A DNA stretch of 64,000 bases. Origin: Tolypeutes matacus (Eukaryota; Chordata; Mammalia; Cingulata; Chlamyphoridae). Below the pieces are notes generated by a model that was not told the origin of the DNA, searched no databases, and saw nothing but the letters and a program-made list of their open reading frames with translations. The stretch covers positions 26,487,103 to 26,551,102 of the forward strand of contig JAKSZT010054215.1 of the NCBI GenBank assembly GCA_026826555.1, read 5' to 3'. Each line of letters starts with the position of its first letter. Position 1 is the stretch's first letter. Positions 12,446 to 25,376 of this stretch are shown in pieces. Both the position numbers and the translations under genes were made by a program.

Positions 12446-13995
12446 ACTCCCCTTCTTTGCAAGTTGTCACATGGCCACTTGGATTTGCTTTAAACATCTT
12501 TGGGTGTGAGTTATGTAATCAATACTTCTCTTGTCCAAAAGGACCTCCTCTAGAGCCTTCTGCAACAATTAGACTCGGTTGCCAGAAAGCTGATACTCAG
12601 GTATAATAATGTGGTGATGGTTGCTAAGAGTTGATTTTTTAAAAGGAAAGATCAGTCAGCTCAGCTCCATGACCCAGGGAAGAACAGGAAAATTGTCATT
12701 TGCCATCTTAATGCCTAGCTAGAAAGACTCAATCTGGAAATGTGAGAATTTGTTTTCAATTAAAAGAGAGTCAGAAATTCAGGTTCCTACGAAATTTCCC
12801 TTAAAACCTACATTCATAGATAATTTGATGGAGGAAGATGGAGAGAACTGAAATATAAAAATATTGATGGAATTATAAAGAAATATGTGGTTTAAGGTAA
12901 AGATAATATTAACCTCTAATCAATATAGTGTGAGATGGAAAGTTTAAGCTTTTTAAGAGCAGTAACCCGCAAATTGTGCCTCCAGTCCTGTACACAGGTC
13001 CTCAAGAAATAGTTGTCAAACAGATGAAATGCCACTGACTATTATGGAAGAGGCTTTGGCCTTCGAGTTCTTGTTTCTGTTTTGGAAATAAATCCAAACT
13101 GGGACTAAAGAGATGGGAGGAGAAGGAGCTTGGAAAGAGAAAGCCAAAACCAGCTGTCTATTTTTGTTCGAAAAGCACCCAAATCATTGAATGAAATGTT
13201 TTGGAACAAGGAAGGCAAAATCTATTACTACCAACATGGGGGGATCTTATACTCCTGCCTCCTCGTCAGGTGCTTTGCCACTGACTGCCCTCTGAAGAAC
13301 TTCAATAACCCTGGAACCAGCACTGTGCTGAAAATCTCTGAGGGCAAAGAGGAAAGCAGTCATCTCATTATCACATATACTCATATCATCTTGAACTTCA
13401 GACGTAAGTCAAAAGGGTTATTATCAGAAACTATCAGCCATTGGGGTTTCTTATTCCCTATTCATGCTAAGAAGGAGCAAATCAGGAGGGGAAAAAAAGA
13501 AAAACAGAACTGAAACCATAGGTAATGCATGAGAGAGGAATCATATCCTGACTATTTCACCTGTCTTTTTCAGAACCCTCTTGATTATGTTTTGGGCTCC
13601 ATAAGCAGAGCAGGAAAGAGAAGCCTTTGTCAGCTGCCAAGAAATATCCTTGACTTCTCTCTCACCAATATGCAGTTTATGTTTATTTGCTTTTTGGCTG
13701 GGTCCTGAAAATCTTCAGAGTCAAGAACTCTTCCAGGCTTATGTGAGACACAAAACAAATCATTGCAGCAGCCACAGTCTCTCAAGTTGCTACCAGTATT
13801 TCAACAAGAACTCGCAGATGGTTAGAGCTCTCCCCTTCCTGTTTCTGGTTGAAGTCTCATAGAAATGATATGACTTAGGCAGGGCAGAGATTAATAATCA
13901 TATTTTTACAGATGAAGTAACAGAACTTGGCAATAGCCACTTATGGAATAAAAACCTGATTTCTGTGGCTATTACTCCAGTGATTTTCCCACTGC
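12446..13995. other. Unassigned intronic sequence
   Basis: No gene recognised. The 127-codon open frame at 13130-13513 begins in ordinary intron sequence, has a basic C-terminus and no known motif or splice context. A short minus-strand MIR trace is possible near 13890-13930. Confidence 0.45.
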
Positions 13996-14004
13996 ATCAC
14001 AGTG

Positions 14005-14245
14005 GGAGCATGGTCTGGCTTCAGCATGACTCTGTAGTTGGACATATCTGGGTTTGAAACTTGACTCAATCATTTCCCAAGCAAGTTGCTTAAGCTCTCA
14101 GAACCTTAGTTTTCTTACCTATAAAATGGGGAAAATGATAATACATTCTATCATGTGAGGGTTAAAAGAGATAATGTCTGTAAATGTTTAGTACATTGTC
14201 TAGTATATTAGCCCCCAATGAACGTGCTGTTTATTAGTATGATAA
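14005..14245 (+). repeat. MIR element
   Basis: Well-preserved order: TCTGGGTTTGAAACTTGACTC, CAAGTTGCTTAAGCTCTCAG, CTATAAAATGGGGAAAATG, ATCATGTGAGGGTTAAAAG and TTTAGTACATTGTCTAG, all MIR landmarks on the plus strand. Confidence 0.75.
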
Positions 14246-14344
14246 TAAGAAGGGAAATTGCCCAATAGCTGAGTCTCAAGACTGAGCTGCAGTAGTAAGC
14301 CTGTATCATAGGGATTCTGTATGGGAGAGGGAGAAAATGTGGTC

Positions 14345-14555
14345 ACAAATTCTGTTTTAGACATTTATTAGCCATGTAGGCAAGCCATTTAAACTCTTTC
14401 TATCTCAATATTCTAAGTTGTAAAGTAAGAATGAAAATGTGTATGTTACTGTGACATAATGAAGAGAATCAGAAGGATAAATGTATGTAAAACACATAGC
14501 CCAGGTTCTGGTATACAGAAGGTGCTCAATAAATGATAACTATTGTTATTCAATA
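14345..14555 (+). repeat. MIR element, second adjacent copy
   Basis: TTATTAGCCATGTAGGCAAG, then TAAAGTAAGAATGAAAATG and a clear 3' end, CAGAAGGTGCTCAATAAATG. It follows the copy at 14005 by about 100 nt in the same orientation. Confidence 0.7.
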
Positions 14556-15611
14556 TCATTAATAATGTTAGAAGTTCCCACTGTCATTCCTGTCCGCCTC
14601 CCAGCTATTGAAACATGTTAAAAACACACAAACACACACACATACGTACTCGCACACACTGGCAGAAGAATTAATGGGTGAGAAACTAACTAAAATTTCA
14701 TTAAATAGAATGGTTTTGATGAAAGATAGGGGTCAGGAATGATTTCCAGGGAATCTTTGTAAAGTTATTATTTACTTATATTGAACAGTCATGACAAAAC
14801 ACAAAATAACAGCACACCAAAGATATTTTATATGTCCTGGATCAATAATAATATTCTTTTAGAATTTTCCAATTACTTTCCCTCTTTTAAAGAATTTCAT
14901 GCTAGTAACTTTATTTTATTTTATGTAGCTACAATATATATCAATATATACTTTTTTGTAAGTTTGCTCCTCAATTACAAAAACAAAGTGATTAGATGCC
15001 TTCTGGCTTCATAAGGAAGAAGTTGTTGACTCTTGTCTTATGGGTCTTAGCTTTATCCATCCCTTTTAAATATGTCCCAGCTTCTCTTCACAAACACTTC
15101 ACTACTACCACAGTTCAAGTTCTTACTTTCAATTTTCTTTATGGTTCAGAAACCTGCCTTTCAAATACTTCTACTTCACTTTTCTATCCCAAACCACTAT
15201 TTTCCCTTTTGCTGAAAACTGCAAAAAATCACGTGGTTCCTAAACACTGAAATCAATGTTTTCACAGTTGTCAGAAAAGTATAAAGAAGTAAATTAATTT
15301 CTATTAAAATCATACAAGATGAAACTTATAGGTGGAATGAGTCAGAGTACTTTACATGTTTCAGAGTTTCCGTATCTTAATCTATAAAATCAGGTTTTCA
15401 GGCTGGGTGATTTGTAAGAGCATGTTAATCTCTAAGAAAATGAAACAAAGAAAAGTGAGCCTAATATAAGTTATTTTCTACCTGATTTTTATGCAGTACC
15501 TTAATAAGATGTACAACATGCATCTTCATATGTATATCCCTCCTGAGAAGATACATGTGTGTTGTTTCAGTTTAATGGTAATCTGCATTCTATATGTTTA
15601 GTTCAAGATCA
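14556..15611. other. Unassigned sequence with a (CA)n tract
   Basis: An interrupted CA/CACA microsatellite lies at about 14623-14659. The remainder is AT-rich, with no gene or repeat family that I can name. Confidence 0.5.
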
Positions 15612-16300
15612 TTGCATATTCTGGACCTAGTCAGAGAGAGATTCAAATCTTATCCCCACTACCTGTTGGCTGTATGATTGAAACAAATCAGATTATGATT
15701 TCTTCATATTGTTATGAGAATAAAACAAAGGGCTCATTGGTTTTCCATTGCTGCTATAGCAAAGTACCACAACTTAGCAGCTAAAAACAACATAAATTTA
15801 TTATTCCATAGTTCCGTAGGTTAGAAGTTCAACATGAGTCTTACAGAGCTAAAACTAAGGTGGCTGTGTTTTCCTTTCTGAGGGCTCTAGAGGAGAATCT
15901 GTTTCCTTGCCTTTTCCAGCTTCTAGAGAACACGTATGTCCCTTGGCTAGTGGCCCCTTCCTCCATCTTCAAAGCCAGCAATGATGGATCGAGTCTTTCG
16001 TACATTGCACCGCTGCGATGCTGACTGTTCTGCTTTCCTCTTCTACTTTTAAGGATCCTTGGGATTACATTGTGATAATCCAGGATAACATCCCTATTTT
16101 AAGGTCAGCTGATTGGCCAACTTAAAGCCATCTGTAACCTTAATTCTGCTTCAGCATGGAGCATAACACAGGTTCCAGAGATTAGGATGTGTACATCTTT
16201 GGGGGACCATTGTTCTGCCTACCCCAGAGGTATAGGAGCAGAGCACTTCACACAAGGTTTTGCACATAACACAAATTCAATAAATCTTTAGCCAGTGGTG
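15612..16300 (+). repeat. MIR element split by an LTR insertion
   Basis: The left part (15612-15732) has AGATTCAAATCTTATCCCC and TGTTATGAGAATAAAACAAAGG. The right part (16227-16300) resumes with GAGCACTTCACACAAGG and ends in CACAAATTCAATAAATC. The two join into one MIR when the LTR at 15733-16226 is removed. Confidence 0.6.
15733..16226 (+). mobile_element. MaLR LTR, MLT1-like
   Basis: A 494-nt solo LTR of the ERVL-MaLR group. Landmarks in order: TTTTCCATTGCTGCTATAGC, GAGGGCTCTAGAGGAGAATC, CTTCCTCCATCTTCAAAGCC, AGCAATGATGGATCGAGTC, TATTTTAAGGTCAGCTGATT and a terminal CTGCCTACCCCA. No internal sequence remains. It sits inside a MIR, so it is younger than that MIR. Confidence 0.8.
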
Positions 16301-17430
16301 CTGCTAATAATGGTATAGTTGAGGCTGTCTAGCTGCAACATTATATACTTAAGTGCTATATTACTTAGGTCTAGATATGAGTAATTCAGAGCTTCTACTT
16401 TTAGAGAGAAAAGCAGGCTACAATAATCAGGTGAGAACATGGAGGAGGTGAAATTAATCTGGACTCAGAAGGATGAACAGCTCTAGGTTAGGTGGAAAGG
16501 AGAGGATTTTCTAGCCAAGATGAAAGTGAAGAGATAAATCCTGTGTGCCTGGCAGGTAAAGAGGCCTGGCTGATGCCTGGGTTTTGGCATGTAGAATGGG
16601 AGATCATTTGCAATGTGTGAAAAGAGAATAGAAAAGCTTTCCATATCAGTCTGAATAATTTGGACTTGATCTTATGTCAGGAGGAATCCTTTATAAAGTC
16701 TTCAACAGGCAAGTACCTTGTGTGCTGCCAGAAGGCTGTCCCAGGTAGCCAGATGGTAGCACGACATGGATGGCCCCTTCCATCAGATGTATTCACTAGT
16801 TTCCTCCCACAAGCCAGCCTGAGCCCAGTTTCTTACCTCCAGGTTAAAAAGTAATAAAAATTAAATAAAAATAAAGACTCTGATATAATAAGATGATTGC
16901 TCTCCATCTGCTGCCCTGACACTGGAGACATATGATATCTGTTGTTAATCTTCCACCTAAAGTCAGTTACATTCTGAAAAAAAAAGGGAGAAATAAATAA
17001 AATCTTAAAAAAAAAAAAAAGTACTAGCAAGAGCTATTGAATAACTGCTGCAAGAGGGAGTGTGTTAAATGCCACAGGGCCAGGATTAGTGTTAGACAAG
17101 TGAGATGAGTCATGGAAGTGCAGAGTTTAGCCCTTTTAAAAAAAAAATGTTTGATATTTTATTGATCATAGATTTTTCTCATTAATTTTGAGTCCTGAAA
17201 ATATACTAAAATCTGATTTAAAATAATGCAAAAAATCTATAGACTAAACACATTTAAAATAAAAAAGCAAAAATCTTAAATACCGAAAGGCACAGCATGT
17301 TAATATTTTCCCATTATGATTTTATGATTATCATGATTTTAAAAATGCCTGTCTTGAACCAAAAGTCAACATTATTAATGGAAAAACTGTGGAGGCAGTA
17401 TTTATTTTTAAAGTAAGAAAAAAGTAAAAA
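16301..17430. other. Unassigned intronic sequence
   Basis: AT-rich sequence with two short A-runs near 17005 and 17140. No gene, and no repeat I can name. Confidence 0.45.
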
Positions 17431-17575
17431 TTATAAACATACATAGAATGTAATATAATGAGGCTATGTGTGATATTTCTGGTTTCTATTTTTCTGTATT
17501 TTTAACTTATTTTCATGCTTATGTATTGCTTACATATTGACAAAACAAATTTCATTTTAAAAGAAAACAAATATG
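17431..17575 (+). repeat. Old L1 3' end fragment
   Basis: The stretch GGTTTCTATTTTTCTGTATT followed by an AACTTATTTTCATGC-type end is typical of old L1 3' UTRs on the plus strand. Short and diverged. Confidence 0.4.
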
Positions 17576-18059
17576 AATTTAGATGTTTATGTATACATGT
17601 GTACATACCTACACATACATGTTTATATGTTAAAGACGTGTGTGTGCTAAAAATATTTTAAAAACTATACTCCATCGGTCATCAATTGCTGGACTTTGCT
17701 TTTCATGAGGATGCTTAATTTTGGATAATGCTCTGAATAATGTCTTTTTCAAACATTAAGGAAATATCCAATATAATCAATAGCTTCCCTTTCACAAAAC
17801 ATTTTGACTTTCATCTTCCATAAATAAATAGTTCTTTTTGATCCTGTCTTTCTAGCTTGTGAATCCTCTTGGGGGTAACCTGCTAGATAAAGAAGTCCTG
17901 CATTTTATTTTCTTTTTTCTAAAGTTCCCTTCAAGCTTTAAGAGAGTTCTTTTGGTATTGTATTTTTAAATTTCTTGGCCATGTCCATGCTCCACTTAAC
18001 TAATATACTTCAAGGGCATCCATCATTTTTCTGAACTGAAAATTTCTCATCTGGTCTTC

Positions 18060-18590
18060 ATTCTTCTGATAATTTCAGTTACCCTTTTAGTCCTTCCATC
18101 TGTTTTATGGCCTTATTGGAATGCACTAAATTAGAATTGTGAACTTACTCCAAATACAAAAAACATCACTAGCTTTGCTCAAGGATTTAACAAAATTATA
18201 TAACACTGTTTTTTGTTCAATTTTATCATGGTGATATCTGGCACTTGGTTGCCCTTTTGGACTGCCACTCTGCACTGAACTGGCTTCAAGGGATGGTCAA
18301 CATAGTCAGACACCTTTTGTTTTTGTTTTGTTTTGTTTTTCCTAGAAATGATAGCAGAGAGGGTAATTTATTTTACCAGCATAGTATGGATTAGATTTCC
18401 CCAGATACATTACTTTATACTTCCCACAGTTGAAATTGACCTGTTCTTTTGCCCATTCACACAGTTTGCAAAAGTGTTCTTGCAGGACCATCTATTTCAA
18501 CAGTTGGAACGGCTTTGAGTCATCTGTAAACTTAAAGATCTGTTCAGTGCACTCATGATAACCCATCTGAAGCTAACTTAATTGTGTATA
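18060..18590 (-). repeat. CR1/L3 LINE fragment
   Basis: The order AATTTATTTTACCAGC, TTGAAATTGACCTGTTC, TTGCCCATTCACACAGTTTG, then GAGTCATCTGTAAACTTAAAG follows a conserved block of mammalian CR1/L3, which in this orientation reads as the antisense. This is among the oldest repeats in the window. A TTTTG-type run at about 18318-18340 lies within it. Confidence 0.55.
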
Positions 18591-18889
18591 CCTATTTTTT
18601 GCATGGTTTTCTTAATGACTCTGAATGTTGAGGTTTCTGGCAGAGTTTAGTGAGAGCTAAGTAATGCTAGCACACTTATTTAACCTTGATTCCTAGGGTT
18701 ACAGATACTTTATCCTTTCTGAGTTTCCCTGAAATGTCAGGCGTTGGCAAGAGCTGTCAAGGACAGCCAAGCTTCAAATTTATGACATAAGGTTTGAATG
18801 AGACTTGCTCTTCTGAGTTTGAGTAATCAAGGAGAATACATGACAACATGCAGATACCCCTGTTAATAATGAAAACAATGATGTTACAT

Positions 18890-19035
18890 CTTACTGCATG
18901 TCTATCCCAGGCACAGTGCTGTGCAGAACACACTTGATTTTGTTTAGTCTAATCTTTATAATAACCCTGCAAGTTAAGTGTCATCATCCCATTGTGAAAA
19001 TGAAGTTTAGAGAGATGGCCCCTCATCCAGTAAGA
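18890..19035 (-). repeat. MIR fragment
   Basis: CCCAGGCACAGTGCTGTGC, ATCTTTATAATAACCCTGCAAG and CATTGTGAAAATGAAGTTTAG are the antisense of MIR. The 124-codon open frame beginning at 18898 starts inside it and is not a gene. Confidence 0.65.
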
Positions 19036-21062
19036 AGCTCAAGGGTTAGTTGGAAGAGGTTAGAGGGGTGGAGAGGTGGCAGAAGGAGAATGTGTGGAAA
19101 GAATGAAAGACGAGTCAGAGTCACGCAAATGCTCCAGGCTTTCAGGGAAGATACTGATAAACCACAAAGTATCCATAGCATTCAGCTGAAAGAAGAGAAA
19201 CAAGAGTCTTGCTATGGAAATGGAAAAATGACTTGCTCTTCTGTTAAAATGACCTCAATGAGAAGGGAGTGAGGAGAAAAATTCACTCGCTGACAGCATT
19301 TTTCTGGGGCCAGAATTTTATTAGTATTTTATTAATATTTTTAAAATCATAAAAGGGAAATGTCCCTCCTCTCACACTACTTTCCTGCATATATCTACAT
19401 AATGACCCAGTGTAGTCTTAATTCTGAGGGAGGAAGACAATATTATTTGCACAATCTCCACTTCTATCTGGTTAACCATCCTTTAAAATCATGCGTGAGG
19501 CCATGCACATGTATCCCCCAGCTCATTTAAAATTTCTTTTGTTTTCATGCCCTGTAAATTGGTGATAAAATGTTATTACTGGATATTTGGCAGTCGGATT
19601 CACTAACTACTTTTTGCATGTCAGTAAGAACATACCAAGGGAAAATTGAATTATACAATTTAATCACTTGGGCTAATTATTTTCTTTGCTGGTCCTCTAA
19701 AAAAGCAGTTGGATGCAAACTCACAAATATCACATTTATTTTTCTTAGCAGGAGGGAAGCACTATGCTGTGATTAAAATGATATCATGTTGCTTCTTACA
19801 GAATATGTTATGGGTCTGAACTGTAAGAATATACAATTAGTTATAGCCATTAAAGGTGGTAAAAACCCCGTGTTAATTGGTTTGGCAGTTTCCATAGAAA
19901 TGTACACACGTAAGTTGGAATCATATATAACCCAAACTGATGTAGCTTTCCTGTTGCTATTAGGAGATTTTTCACCTATATCACTTCTATAGTTTCTACC
20001 CATAGGGAAAAAAAAAAAGGTTTTAACTTTATAGCTTTTGTAAATTCCATACAACAGCATTTCCCAAACATTAGCCTGGAGAGAGTCTGAGGAGTATGTA
20101 CCTGTTTAACTTACCTTTAATTCAATATTTCCCAAACTGAGGTAACCATAGAGGGGTTTTTAGTTTTGCTTTATATTACCTTGTTTACTTTCAGTTTTGT
20201 TAGAATACCTAATAATAAGAATATACTTTGGGCAATGTGGGTGAAGAAGAATTTTTATTCCTCATTTTTACTAGATTGTACAGTTTACATAAAATAATGC
20301 GAAGTCTTAACATTTTCCCATTTTGCTCATGCAAAAATTTAACCCAAAATACATTTCATAAGCAATTACCAAAATATTTTTATTGTAATTTAGATTATAT
20401 TGTCATGTCTTAATTGCAGTGCAGTTAAAACTTAATGCCTAACAGCACTTCTGAACTGTTGTTAGACTATGAGAAAGGGAGCTTATAGTCTGAGGATTGT
20501 GTACCAAGATTATGCTTTGTCATAAGAAGTTGAAACACAACTTTTCTCTTTCATATACTGTAATTGAACATTCAGGATGAAATTCAAATTCATTCTGAGA
20601 GAGAAAAAAATATTCATTTCTTAAATGCTTAAGTACATTCCAAGTAGTATGCATGACTCTGGGGACATGAAAGTGACTTAGCTACAGCCCCTCCTTTTGA
20701 GAAACCAGTTGGGGTCATGTGTCATTAAAATTTGTATGAATGACTGCTGAAAATGCTTAACCAGTGTGTTAAGTGTTAATAGAGGAATTAAGAGTGAAAT
20801 ATGGACGCACAGAGAAGAGAAAGGGAAACCTCACAAGTAAACATTGTGATAGATCTTATGGTCAAGGAGCAGTGTGCATGCATGACACAGAGCTAATTTA
20901 AGAGAACAACAAAGCACACAAAACAGCATTTGTGACCTAAAATATTTTCACTCAGGGATCTCAATGACCTCATGCTACCTCTAAGTGGCATCCCATCTAG
21001 CTTGTTCCTATGAAAACAGAATATCTCACTCGAACACATAGACCCAATAAAGCATTATGCGA
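19036..21062. other. Unassigned intronic sequence
   Basis: No gene. A stretch from about 20050 (GCATTTCCCAAACATTAGCC and, later, TTTCCCAAACTGAGGTAACC) has the look of a hAT-type MER element but I cannot define its ends. Confidence 0.4.
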
Positions 21063-21935
21063 TTAGAACTCAATAATATCCCAATTTAAAAATGGGCAAA
21101 ATAATTGAATAGACATTTCTTCAAGGAAAATATACAAATGGCAGTAGACACATGTAAAGCTGCTCAACATCATTAGTCATCAGGGAAATGCAAATCAAAA
21201 CTATAATGAGATACCACCTTATACCTACTAGGATGGCTATTGTTGGGAAAAACAAAGAAACTAGCAAACAGACAATAACAAGTGTTGGCAATCATATGGG
21301 GAAATCAGAACCTTCATACACTGCTAAGGAATACAAAATGGTGTCACTGCTTTGTAAAACTATCTAGCAGTTCCTCAAATGAATAAACATAGACCTAGCT
21401 ATTGGGTATATAATCATATATCCACACAAAAGCGTGTGCACAATTATTTATTGCAGCATTATCCATAATAGTCAGAAGATGGAAATAAATGTCCACCAAC
21501 TGATGAACTGATAAATGAAATGTGGTATATCCATACAATGGAATATCTTTCAGCCATAAAAAGGAATGAAGTATTGATACATGCTACAACACGAATGAAC
21601 CTTAAACAAATGCTAAGTGAAAGAAGCCAGTTACAAAGACCACATATTATATGATTCCATTCATATGAAACATCCAGAATAGGGACAGAATAGAGGCAGA
21701 AAGTGGATTGGTGGTTGCTTATGGCTGGTGGATGGAAGTAAAATTAAGGGGATGATAGCTCAAAGGTATAGGATTTCTTTTTGAGGTGATGACTTTATTC
21801 TAAAATTAACTGTGGTGCCAGTTACCCATATCTGTGATTATACTGAAAACCATTGACTTGTACAATTTAAAAGGGTGAATTGTGTGGAATGTGAATTATA
21901 TCCCAATAAAGCTGTTAAAAAGGCATCAGGCCAGG
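21063..21935 (+). mobile_element. L1 ORF2 C-terminus and 3' UTR, 5' truncated
   Basis: Classic L1 order: AAAAATGGGCAAAATAATTG, GGGAAATGCAAATCAAAACT, GAGATACCACCTTATACC, ATACAATGGAATATCTTTCAGCC, AAGAAGCCAGTTACAAAGACC, and a 3' UTR with polyadenylation signal AATAAA at 21905-21910. It lacks the upstream two thirds and carries frame breaks. This is an older family than the one at 22391. Confidence 0.85.
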
Positions 21936-22390
21936 AAAATTATTGCATTTTCAACACATATTCTTTGAATAAGTGAGTAAATAAATGAGTCAACCATTGT
22001 ATGGATAGAAAATCAAACTGCTTTAATATCATCCACCATTTTAAAACTTATGTTTACAAGTTGGTATTGTTTGCCATTAAGTTCACTGCCACCAAGTGGT
22101 GGTAGGAGCCTTGGTCTTATGGTATGAATTTCAGGATACACAGTATACTCTGGTGATTCCCTCCTCAAATATACCAGATTTATAATAAAGATGAAACTAC
22201 ATCTTATAATCTAAAATTCCTGAAATGATTATACCTAAACATAATGAATTATAAATGGGGAAAAGTATCCTTAACAGGACAGTATTTGAAGAAATGCTAT
22301 GCTTTATCTCTAATCTTTGATAATTGGCAAGGGCAGCTGGCAAGTGAGCTTACTAACTCCTGCTGTCTTTGATTAAAACACCCCTGTCTA

Positions 22391-22958
22391 TCAGAGTGTC
22401 TACACCTGCAAGCAAGATAGTTCCATTCATCTGCCCCATGGGATCTAAACCTAGTCTCAATTAGAAACAGAGTGGGCATCACCATCCCCAAATCCTCAAG
22501 ATCAGGGAGTGAACAATGGACTAAATTAGACTTATTATAGACATTGTTATTCTAGCAATGGAAGAACTTGTAACACTGATATAAAGGCAGTGGCCACCAG
22601 AGGTTCTGAGGGGAGGGAGAGGGAAGAATAGGTGTGATATGGGGGCCTTTGCGGGACATTGTAGTTGTCCTGTGTGAAATTGCAATGATGGATGCAAGCC
22701 AGTATATATTTTGTCATAGCTTACAAACTTGTGCGGGGCAGAGCGTAAACTATAATGTAAACTATAGTCCACGGTTAGTAGCAATGCTTCAATATGTGTT
22801 CATCAATTGTAACAAATGTACCACACTAATGAAGGATGTTGTTAATGTAGGAAAGTGTGGGAGGGGGAGGGAGTGGGGCATATGGGAAATCCCTTTATTT
22901 TTTTATGTAACATTTATGTAATCTAAAGCTTCTTAAAAATAAATAAATAAATAAAAAT
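22391..22958 (+). mobile_element. Xenarthran L1 3' UTR insertion with target-site duplication
   Basis: A 568-nt 5'-truncated insertion ending in an (AAAT)n tail. The direct repeat AAACACCCCTGTCTA at 22376-22390 recurs at 22959-22973 with one mismatch. Internal blocks (GCAAGCAAGATAGTTCCAT, CACCATCCCCAAATCCTCAAG, AGGCAGTGGCCACCAGAGG) reappear in the copies at 33841 (reverse strand) and, more diverged, 39855. A G-rich tract capable of a G-quadruplex lies at 22859-22878. Confidence 0.88.
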
Positions 22959-22973
22959 AAACACTCCTGTCTA

Positions 22974-25110
22974 ATTTAGTTTGAGTCCTGTCATGGAGTC
23001 AAACTCTTTCTGGAATAATGTGTAGTTCTGGAACTTCAGGACAACTTTGGCATGAAATGCCCTGTTGGGTAGCTTTCCACCACTGTCAGCAGTTTTCCTC
23101 CTTCTAAGCCACAGATGGTCAATTCACCTTGCTTAGACTTTCAGGGCTAATTAAAACTAGAGCCTTAGAGTGCCTTTTTAATGCTCTGAATTGGTACATA
23201 GCCTTTGTCTTTCCTTCTGGGGATTCAGCTTCCTCCCTTATCTATCTGAGAAAGAAAACAATTAGACTCATAACCATTTCAAGGATAAACGCAAAAAAAA
23301 GAGATTTTTTTTCCTCCAATGGAAGGAGAAGGAAGCAGAAACTCAGTGCTAGGCATATAGTAGGCCTGCAATAAATATTTGTGTAACTTGTAAACGACCC
23401 TCCCACCAATCCAACTAGTACTTCTACAACCAGGCATAACTGGCAACTGTAATACCAAATCATTTTACAACTAATAGCCTGAATCTACAGTTTTTCTTCC
23501 TCTAATACAAAAACATACTGAACAGAATCTTATAAACACTATTTTGGACAGAACTTTTGAATATTCTTACGGTAGCCATAATCTCAATTGAGGAAAGCAA
23601 CTAAGATAGAAAATCTAAAGGGATGGGGGAGAAGCAGCTAATAGATGATTCTGATATTTTCTTTCTTAATTCTGTCTTAAATTATGAACTTGTGTCCTAC
23701 AATTGGGATCATAACTAATTTCAATATAATCCTTTTGGTAATTACATTGAGAAGGATAATCAATATAAACTTACCTAAGGCACCATTTTTATGGCTATGA
23801 TAATTAAATGCATATGGGTGAGGGGATCCCTGCTAATGAAGGCAATTATAGATATGCATGATGGATAAGGACTGCTATTTAAGCGAGATAGTGATGCTAT
23901 AAATTCAGAACTCCATTCAAACAAAGAGGTATACATTGTAATGGAAGGATAAATATTATCTTAATATATTTTATGATAACTTTTCCCAATTAATGCAAAG
24001 AGCTTAGCCTAAAATCTAACATGGATGATCCATCAGCAAGCTTATAAAGGAGGCAATTAAACACCTTAAAGGGATGTGCCACTTAATCTCCCAAAAAACA
24101 GAGGGGCCACTTCTCTACTTGACAAATTGTACTTACTCAGAAAGTAGCAACTAATATCACATATGCTTCTATAAAAAATATAAAATTAAAGCAAATGCAA
24201 AAAAAAAAAAGGCTGTAAAGCCTTATCAATTTTGAATGAACATGCTTTCCTCTATTACTAGATACATCTGCGCGTTGATGCTGTGTGAACATTTACTTGC
24301 TGGTATATAGTAAATTGAATTTATAGAGCATATATTAGAATCAATTTTAAAAAGAAAAAATTCTTCATATTTCAGTAGAGTTTTACTATTGAAATTGGGA
24401 AGTATCGTTTATAATTATAGGATCTAAAATACAAATAGTGCTTTATAGTTAGTAATTCCTAAATAAAGAGATGATGATGATGATATGGAAGAAAAAAATA
24501 AGACCAAGGAACATCAAACTTATAAGGATCATAAAACCTACAAGTAAACTATTACATAAATAAAGAAGTGATTTTTGATCCATTGGTTTGTAAAAGGGAC
24601 GTTTTTTCACACTCCTGGGAAATTCAGATGGTTAGTTCTGTCAATATGTAAACAATGTAGAAAATATATTTCTCCATTGTAGCTCATTTCTCTACAAAAC
24701 TGATCAAAGAATCTTTTTAATATTATCTTACATAGAACCACTATTCTTTCAGTGGCCTATGGGAAAAAACATGACTCTCACTGGAGATCTTATAAAATAT
24801 TTTGATAGATAGACAAGGTATAGGGTATGCATATTCAACTGTATTTCTTATATTAAAAACACAGGTAAGCCAGAGAATGGGCCAACGGTTTGAGTGAACA
24901 CGATGCAGAAGATTTGGCTTCTGTTTTTAAACTTCTCACAATCTAATTGGGAAGAAAACATTGACCACAGGCTGTAGAGCATATGAAATGCTTCATAAAT
25001 TTGGATGCCACACTTATTCCACAAACCAGGATAGTTTTTTTCTATGTTTATGGAGATAACTGCCAAAGAAATTTTATGTATCTTTAGGACATCATTATAT
25101 TGATTCCTGA
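22974..25110. other. Unassigned intronic sequence
   Basis: AT-rich, with short A-runs near 24200 and a (GAT)n run at about 24469-24484. No gene or named repeat. Confidence 0.45.
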
Positions 25111-25119
25111 ACAATTCTT

Positions 25120-25367
25120 TTTTTTTTTTTTTTTTTTTTTATTATGGGTAAAAATCAAAATTCTCACAATACATACAAACATTTGTAAAATGATATATAA
25201 ATATATATGCATATATGTGTATTTGCTTACAAAAATGTTATTTATATACATATATACATATATTTTAAGAGGTGCTTAGATTACCCAAAATATTACACGG
25301 AACCCACTGGGATTCCCATGTTGCCCACCTCCCACACCTCCCACCACATCCCACACAAACATCTCCC
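25120..25367 (-). mobile_element. Xenarthran L1 3' end insertion with target-site duplication
   Basis: Poly(T) at about 25118-25140, then on the minus strand the ending TAATCTAAGCACCTCTTAAAA-type block shared with the copies at 39855 and 62004. ACAATTCTT at 25111-25119 recurs at 25368-25376. On the minus strand 25324-25352 has four G-runs. Confidence 0.85.
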
Positions 25368-25376
25368 ACAATTCTT

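Noticed and set aside
13130..13513. 127-codon open frame on the plus strand
   Set aside because: No recognisable motif, a basic tail from A-rich sequence, and no splice or promoter context that would support a gene.
18898..19272. 124-codon open frame on the plus strand
   Set aside because: It begins in an antisense MIR element, so the frame is fortuitous.
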